From Modestobacter marinus (lineage in GTDB: Bacteria; Actinomycetota; Actinomycetes; Mycobacteriales; Geodermatophilaceae): a DNA stretch of 64,000 nucleotides. A program made the position numbers and the translations under genes. The notes below the pieces were generated by a model. It was not told where the DNA came from. It made no database searches and saw only the letters and a list, made by a program, of their open reading frames with translations. Positions within the stretch are counted from its first letter, which is position 1. Each line of letters starts with the position of its first letter. The stretch covers positions 124,001-188,000 of the forward strand of contig NZ_JAAMPA010000001.1 in NCBI RefSeq assembly GCF_011758655.1. Reading direction: 5' to 3'. Below are positions 59,221 to 64,000 of the stretch, piece by piece.

Positions 59221-60297
59221 GTGCCCCCTCGTGACCGCCTGCTCGCCTGCCTCGTCGCCGTGCTCTGGGGGCTGAACTTCACCGCCATCCACCTGTCGCT
59301 GGAGCAGTTCCCGCCCTTCGCCCTGGTGGCGCTGCGCTTCGCCGTCCTCGCCGTCCCGACGCTGTTGTTCGTGCCGCGCCCCGACGTCCCGCTCCGCTGG
59401 CTGATCGGCTACGGCACCGGGTTCGGCGTCCTGCAGTTCTTCTTCCTCTACCTGGCGATGGACACCGGCATGCCGACCGGGCTGGCCTCGCTGGTGCTGC
59501 AGTCCTCGGCACCGTTCACCGTGCTGCTGGCCGGGCTGCTGCTGCACGAGCGGCTCACCGCCCGCCAGCTCACCGGCATCGGCATCGCGGTCGCCGGCCT
59601 GGGCGGCATCGCCCTCTACCGGGCCGACCTCGGGGGCACCGCGCTGGCGCTGCCCGTGCTGCTCACCCTCTGCGGCGGGCTGGGCTGGGCGCTGGGCAAC
59701 CTCTGCACCCGGCAGGCGCGGGCGTCCGAGCCGCTCAAGCTCACCCTCTGGATGAGCGTGGTGCCCCCGCTGCCGATGCTCGGGGTCGCCCTGGTCGCCG
59801 AGGGCCCGGACGCGATCGCCCGCTCCTTCACCACACTGGGCAGCCAGCAGGGGCTGCTGGCACTGGCGGGGCTGCTCTACACCGTCGTGGTGGCCACCCT
59901 GCTCGGGTCCGGCCTCTGGACGGCGCTGATGGCCCGGCACCCGTCGAGCACCGTCGCCCCGTTCTCGATGCTGGTGCCGGTGGTCGGCATCGGCACCTCG
60001 TGGCTGGTGCTGGGCGACAGCACGTCAGCCGTGGAGCTCGGCTGCGGCGCCCTCGTCGTCGCCGGGGTGCTGCTGGCGACGACGACCGGACGGACCCGCC
60101 GGGAGCCCCGTCAGGGCCAGATGGAGGCGACGATGATCGCCGAGACGGCCAGCGTCGCGCCGGCGGAGACCAGGCTGGCCGGGTGGAAGGCCACCTCGGT
60201 GAGGTGCTGGCCCAGCCGCCCGGGGGTGAGCAGGTCCAGCAGCAGGAAGGCCAGCGCCTGCAGCAGCACGCCGAGCAGCCCGAAGACGACGGTGTAG
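59221..60297 (+). CDS. EamA/DMT-family transporter with antisense-overlapping tail
   Basis: Ten-helix exporter in two EamA repeats (about 5-135 and 145-290). The family usually ends near 300 residues, but this frame runs on to 358 because no stop occurs until 60297. The last 60 residues (polar, no helices) are antisense to the DUF350 gene and do not look like natural transporter sequence. GTG start at 59221, poor ribosome site. Probably regulated by the divergent LysR gene. Confidence 0.85.
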   Translation: MPPRDRLLACLVAVLWGLNFTAIHLSLEQFPPFALVALRFAVLAVPTLLFVPRPDVPLRWLIGYGTGFGVLQFFFLYLAMDTGMPTGLASLVLQSSAPFTVLLAGLLLHERLTARQLTGIGIAVAGLGGIALYRADLGGTALALPVLLTLCGGLGWALGNLCTRQARASEPLKLTLWMSVVPPLPMLGVALVAEGPDAIARSFTTLGSQQGLLALAGLLYTVVVATLLGSGLWTALMARHPSSTVAPFSMLVPVVGIGTSWLVLGDSTSAVELGCGALVVAGVLLATTTGRTRREPRQGQMEATMIAETASVAPAETRLAGWKATSVRCWPSRPGVSRSSSRKASACSSTPSSPKTTV

Positions 60298-60530
60298 AGC
60301 AGCGCCCGGCCGAATCCGCTGGTCGCGTTCGTCCAGATGGTGGTGAACGCGATCGCGCCCTGGCCGAGGAAGCCGGCTGCCAGCGCGATGCCGGCGTTGA
60401 CCGAGCGTTCCTCGTAGATGTGCTTGGCCAGGTGGCCGGGGGTGAGCAGGTCGAGAGCGAGGGCGCCCACCACGAGCAGCAGGATGCCGACGCCGGTGTA
60501 GGCGACGGCGTAGCCGATGCTGGCCAGCAC
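60111..60530 (-). CDS. DUF350 membrane protein
   Basis: Protein of 139 residues with four helices arranged as two similar halves (each ending LDLLTPG-LxxH), typical of DUF350. GTG 60530 has GGAGG about 6 nt upstream. The last 187 nt overlap the EamA gene on the other strand. Function not known. Confidence 0.87.
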   Translation of the reverse strand: MLASIGYAVAYTGVGILLLVVGALALDLLTPGHLAKHIYEERSVNAGIALAAGFLGQGAIAFTTIWTNATSGFGRALLYTVVFGLLGVLLQALAFLLLDLLTPGRLGQHLTEVAFHPASLVSAGATLAVSAIIVASIWP

Positions 60531-60629
60531 AGAGGACCTCCGAGTTGGGGGACGGCGGAGCGCTGAGCCTAGGGCCCGCACCACACCGCCCGGTGGAACA
60601 GCGGTCGGCCCGGCGGCGCTGCACCCGGT

Positions 60630-61742
60630 GTGACGGACGCACTGACCCTGTTCGACGACGTCCTCCCGCCCGAGACCCCGGTGTCGAACCGGCTGCTGCA
60701 GGTGCGGACGGTCTACGCCGAACCCGCGGCCGCCGCCTCGCCGCGCGGCCGGCAGGTGCTGGCCCGGTTCCCCGACGCGGAGCTGGTCGAGGTGCCCTCG
60801 CACTGGCAGATCCCCGACCTGCACGGCAACGAGGGCAACGTCGAGCGCTGGGTGCGGGTGAAGACCGAGACGCTGGTGCTCGGGGTCAAGAAGTCGGTCA
60901 CGGTGCGCCCCAACGGCCGGTCGGCGGACTTCATCGCGCCGTCGACCGCGAACGGCTGCGCGATGGCCTGCGCCTACTGCTACGTGCCGCGGCGCAAGGG
61001 TTACGCCAACCCGATCACGGTCTTCACCAACATCGACCAGATCACCCGGGCGGTGCGCCGCCACGTCGACCGGCAGGGCGTGAAGCCCGAGCCCAACGAG
61101 TGCGACCCGTTCGACTGGGTCTACGACCTGGGCGAGAACAGCGACTGCTCGGTCGACGCGATGGTCAGCGACAACATCGCCGACCTGGTCGCCACCTTCC
61201 GCACGCTGCCCACCGCCAAGGCCTCCTTCGCCACCAAGTTCGTCAACCGGCAGCTGCTGGACCTCGACCCGCAGGGCCGCACCCGGGTGCGCTTCTCCCT
61301 GATGCCCGATGCCGACGCGCACTCACTCGACGTCCGCACCAGCCGGATCGACGAGCGGATCGCGGCGATCGACGACTTCGTCGAGGCCGGCTACGAGGTG
61401 CACCTCAACTTCTCCCCCGTCGTCCTCCGCGACGGGTGGGAGGCGGACTGGACGACGCTGCTGCAGCAGCTGGACGACGAGCTGTCCGACGCCACCAAGG
61501 CGCAGGCGGCCACCGAGATCATCATGCTGACCCACAACGAGCAGCTGCACGAGGTCAACCTGGGCTGGCACCCGCAGGCCGAGGAGCTGCTGTGGCGCCC
61601 GGAGCTGCAGCAGCCCAAGGTCAGCCAGAACGGCATGCTCAACGTCCGCTACCGCAACGACGTCAAGCGCGCCGGCGTCGACCGGCTGCAGCAGCTCATC
61701 CGGCAGCACGCCCCGTGGCTGCGCGTCCGCTACGCGTTCTGA
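60630..61742 (+). CDS. Spore photoproduct lyase-family radical SAM protein
   Basis: Protein of 370 residues. CxxxCxxC (Cys110, 114, 117) binds the 4Fe-4S cluster of radical SAM enzymes. The following barrel resembles SplB, which splits the thymine spore photoproduct formed by UV in dry DNA. An actinobacterium without endospores could use it for UV damage in the desiccated state, or for another substrate. GTG start, weak upstream site. It is coupled to the flavin enzyme downstream (TGATG). Confidence 0.87.
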   Translation: MTDALTLFDDVLPPETPVSNRLLQVRTVYAEPAAAASPRGRQVLARFPDAELVEVPSHWQIPDLHGNEGNVERWVRVKTETLVLGVKKSVTVRPNGRSADFIAPSTANGCAMACAYCYVPRRKGYANPITVFTNIDQITRAVRRHVDRQGVKPEPNECDPFDWVYDLGENSDCSVDAMVSDNIADLVATFRTLPTAKASFATKFVNRQLLDLDPQGRTRVRFSLMPDADAHSLDVRTSRIDERIAAIDDFVEAGYEVHLNFSPVVLRDGWEADWTTLLQQLDDELSDATKAQAATEIIMLTHNEQLHEVNLGWHPQAEELLWRPELQQPKVSQNGMLNVRYRNDVKRAGVDRLQQLIRQHAPWLRVRYAF

Positions 61743-62737
61743 TGCTGCTGTCCCTGCTGGACCGCGCACGCACCCGCGTGGGCGAACCGGACGCCGCCGC
61801 GCTGACCGGCACCGTCGAGCGGGCGGTCGCCGCCGAGCGGCTGGGCCTCCACCGGTTCTGGGTCGCCGAGCACCACGGCGTCCCGGGCATCGCCGGCGCG
61901 ACCCCTGCGGTGCTGCTGGCCGTGATCGCGGGCCGGACGACGACCGTCCGGCTCGGCTCCGCGGGCGTGATGCTGCCGCACCACCAGCCGCTGGTCGTCG
62001 CCGAGCAGTTCGCCACGCTGAGCGCGTTCGCCCCCGGCCGGGTCGACCTCGGGCTGGGCCGCTCCCCCGGCTTCACCGCGCCGGTGCGGCAGGCGCTGCG
62101 CTCCACCGGCGAGCCGGACTTCGCCGGCGACCTGACCGAGCTCCGGGCCTTCCTCGCCGGCTCCGCGCCGATCACCGCGCACCCGCGCCCGGCCGCCGCC
62201 GTCCCGATGTACGTGCTGGCGACCGGCTCGGGGCTCACGGTCGCGGCCGAGCTGGGGCTGCCGGTGATCGTGGGCGGCCCGCTGCTGGGCGTGGCCGGGG
62301 ACCCGGAGCCCGGCCTGGCCGCGCTGGCGGGGTACCGGCGCAGCTACCGGCCGAGCGAGGAGGCACCGGAGCCGCGGGTGGCGATCAGCCTCGACGTGCT
62401 GGTCGCCGACACCGCCGCCGAGGCCGCCGACCTGCTGCTGCCCGAGGCCTGGGCGATGGCCCAGGCCCGCACCACCGGCGCCTTCCCGCCCCTGGAACCG
62501 GTGGACGCGATCCGGGCCCGCACGTGGACCTCGCGCCAGCGGTCCCACGTCGAGCAGACCACCGCCGCGGCGATCGCGGGCAGCCCCACCCAGGTGGCGA
62601 GCCGGCTGACCGAGCTGTGCGAGCGGACCGGCGCCGCGGAGCTGGTCGCCTCCAGCAGCACCTCCGACCGCGCGGCGCTGGCCGCCTCCGACGCCGCCCT
62701 GGCCGGGCTCCTCGGGTCGCCGCGCGCCGCCTCCTGA
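61742..62737 (+). CDS. LLM-class flavin-dependent oxidoreductase
   Basis: Luciferase-like TIM-barrel monooxygenase of 331 residues. FWVAEHHG, VRLGSAGVMLPHHQPLVVAEQ and GRVDLGLGRSPG are typical. Uses FMN or F420. ATG shares one base with the stop of the Spl-like gene, so they are coupled. Substrate unknown. Confidence 0.88.
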   Translation: MLLSLLDRARTRVGEPDAAALTGTVERAVAAERLGLHRFWVAEHHGVPGIAGATPAVLLAVIAGRTTTVRLGSAGVMLPHHQPLVVAEQFATLSAFAPGRVDLGLGRSPGFTAPVRQALRSTGEPDFAGDLTELRAFLAGSAPITAHPRPAAAVPMYVLATGSGLTVAAELGLPVIVGGPLLGVAGDPEPGLAALAGYRRSYRPSEEAPEPRVAISLDVLVADTAAEAADLLLPEAWAMAQARTTGAFPPLEPVDAIRARTWTSRQRSHVEQTTAAAIAGSPTQVASRLTELCERTGAAELVASSSTSDRAALAASDAALAGLLGSPRAAS

Positions 62738-62845
62738 CCACCGGCGTCCGGACCCGTTCCGGACACGCACGCCAGGTGGTGTCGCCCGGCCCTGCGCTGT
62801 GCCACGGTGCTCCCGCCCAGCCCCGTCCCCCGACAGGAGGCACTC

Positions 62846-63760
62846 GTGCCGGCCGTGGAGATGCACGCGGTGTCCAAGAGCTACGCCCGGCGCGGCCGTC
62901 CGCCGCAGCGGGCCCTGGACTCCCTGGACCTGGTGGTCGAGTCCGGCGGCGTGCACGGGTTCCTCGGCCCGAACGGCTCGGGGAAGACGACCACCATCCG
63001 GGTGCTGCTGGGCCTGATCCGGCCCGACGCCGGGGACGTGCGGCTGCTGGACCGGCCGGTGCCCGACGGGCTCCCGCAGGTCATCGGCAGCGTGGGCGCC
63101 CTGGTCGAGACCCCGCTGTTCTTCCCCGGCTTCTCCGGCCGCCGCAACCTGCGGCTGCTCGCCGAGACGGCCGGGCTGCCCCGCACCCGGGTCGAGGAGG
63201 TGCTGGAGACCGTCGAGCTGCGCGACCGGGCCGACGACAGGTTCAAGGGGTACTCGCTGGGGATGAAGCAGCGGCTGGGCATCGCCGCGGCGCTGCTGAA
63301 GTCCCCGCGACTGCTGATCCTGGACGAGCCCAGCAACGGGCTGGACCCGGCCGGCATCCGGGACGTGCGCGAGCTCATCCGCCGGCTGGGCCACGACGGC
63401 TCGACGACGGTGCTGCTCAGCTCGCACCTGCTGGCCGAGATCGAGCAGGTCGCCGACCGGGTCTCGATCATGGCGCGTGGCCGCTGCATCGCCTCGGGAC
63501 CGGTGCACGAGGTGCTCGCCGGCCGTTCCTCCGGCGACGTGCGGGTGCGGGTGCCCGACCGGGCTGCCGCGACCGCGGTGCTCACCGCCGCCGGTTTCAG
63601 CGTCACCCCGACCGAGGACGCACTGCTCGTCTCCGCCGTCCCGGCTCCGGGTGAGGTCACCCGGGTGCTCGCGCAGCACGGTCACTACCTGGAGGAGCTG
63701 ACCCCGGTGGCGGCCGACCTGGAGAGCGCGTTCCTGGCGCTGACGGCGGAGCCGGCATGA
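62846..63760 (+). CDS. ABC transporter ATP-binding protein (ABC-2/BcrA type)
   Basis: ATPase of 304 residues. Walker A GPNGSGKTT, signature YSLGMKQRLG, Walker B LLILDEPSNGLDPAG and the His switch in SSHLL are present, with an extra C-terminal domain of about 85 residues. YSLGMKQRLG is typical of bacitracin/lantibiotic and drug exporters. GTG 62846 follows AGGAGG by 5 nt. Overlaps the permease gene (ATGA). Confidence 0.92.
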   Translation: MPAVEMHAVSKSYARRGRPPQRALDSLDLVVESGGVHGFLGPNGSGKTTTIRVLLGLIRPDAGDVRLLDRPVPDGLPQVIGSVGALVETPLFFPGFSGRRNLRLLAETAGLPRTRVEEVLETVELRDRADDRFKGYSLGMKQRLGIAAALLKSPRLLILDEPSNGLDPAGIRDVRELIRRLGHDGSTTVLLSSHLLAEIEQVADRVSIMARGRCIASGPVHEVLAGRSSGDVRVRVPDRAAATAVLTAAGFSVTPTEDALLVSAVPAPGEVTRVLAQHGHYLEELTPVAADLESAFLALTAEPA

Positions 63761-64000
63761 CCGCCGTCCGCACCGAGGCACCCCCGACCGCACCCGCCGG
63801 CCGGTTCGGCGGACTGCTGAGGGCCGAGGCGCACCGCTTCGGCGCCCGCCGGTTCATCCAGGTCCTGCTGCTCCTGGCGGTGCTCGGCTGGGCCGCGTTC
63901 ACCGCCGTCGGCCTCACGCAGTTCGCCACCCCCACGCCGGAGCGGCTCGCCGCGGCCCAGCAGGAGCTGCAGGCGGAGGTGGAACGGTCGAACGAGTTCC
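63757..64000 (+). CDS. ABC-2-type permease, N-terminal part only
   Basis: The first 81 residues, cut by the window end. A cytosolic N-terminus with LLRAEAHRFGARR comes before one helix (about 37-55) and a coiled external segment. ATG overlaps the ATPase stop. Partner membrane subunit of the exporter. Confidence 0.8.
   Translation, partial: MTAVRTEAPPTAPAGRFGGLLRAEAHRFGARRFIQVLLLLAVLGWAAFTAVGLTQFATPTPERLAAAQQELQAEVERSNEF

Noticed and set aside
1..64000. tRNA, rRNA, CRISPR, insertion sequence, integrase or phage genes
   Set aside because: I looked for transposase/integrase motifs, regular spacers and tRNA-like T-loops by eye and saw none; tRNAscan-SE and an IS search would settle it.

Overview
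The base composition (very high GC, near-total G/C at third codon positions), the use of GTG and even TTG/CTG starts, and the gene families all point to a desiccation-tolerant actinobacterium. Geodermatophilaceae (Blastococcus, Modestobacter, Geodermatophilus) is my best guess; this is inference from gene content, not a database match. The window is ordinary chromosome. I see no rRNA, tRNA, CRISPR array, insertion sequence or prophage.

Left part (1-27 kb). A PAS-GGDEF diguanylate cyclase runs off the left edge. A few small proteins follow. Next is a drug/peptide-type module: an FtsX-like permease, its ATPase and a small membrane protein on the minus strand, divergent from a histidine kinase/response regulator pair, with a GTACAGC..GCTGTAC palindrome between the two promoters. 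An ABC-F ATPase is preceded by a 9-codon leader peptide that could attenuate it. A secreted sugar-isomerase-like protein and a Tad/Flp pilus operon (tadA-tadB-tadC-flp-tadE/F) come next, then a secreted SGNH hydrolase carrying LGFP repeats, a glutamate-synthase-like FMN enzyme, an MMPL exporter divergent from a second kinase/regulator pair, an acetolactate-synthase-like ThDP enzyme and an AlkD-like protein. Three related ~60-bp inverted repeats lie between 8.0 and 11.3 kb.

Middle part (27-48 kb). Two membrane-sugar glycosyltransferases (GT2-GtrA and GT39) are followed by a broken copy of a lipoprotein gene whose intact version lies 1.8 kb downstream. An acyl-CoA dehydrogenase and a CoA-ester lyase share a 15-bp promoter element, GGTTACCGG(C/A)GAGTA. 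Then come EamA and PhzF genes, a soluble PRC-MgtE_N-CBS protein with its DUF1003 partner, a CitA/CitB-type two-component system divergent from a complete tripartite tricarboxylate transporter (tctC-tctB-tctA) that ends in a coupled universal stress protein, AzlC/AzlD, and a secreted alpha/beta hydrolase.

Right part (48-64 kb). This holds a conserved actinobacterial block known from Mycobacterium tuberculosis Rv1212c-Rv1233c: mrp, tatB, htrA, anti-sigma, sigE, O-methyltransferase, glgC, glgA. Its MgtE/CBS, DUF1003 and DUF4190 members sit up to 15 kb away at 33-38 kb, so the block looks interrupted by metabolic cargo. sigE has a textbook ECF promoter (GGAAC-N18-CGTT). A second GGDEF protein, a LysR/EamA pair, a DUF350 protein, a spore-photoproduct-lyase-family radical SAM enzyme coupled to a flavin oxidoreductase, and the start of an ABC exporter complete the window.

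Many genes appear leaderless, with a TANNNT box 6-7 nt before an ATG or GTG. Convergent gene pairs are usually separated by strong hairpins.
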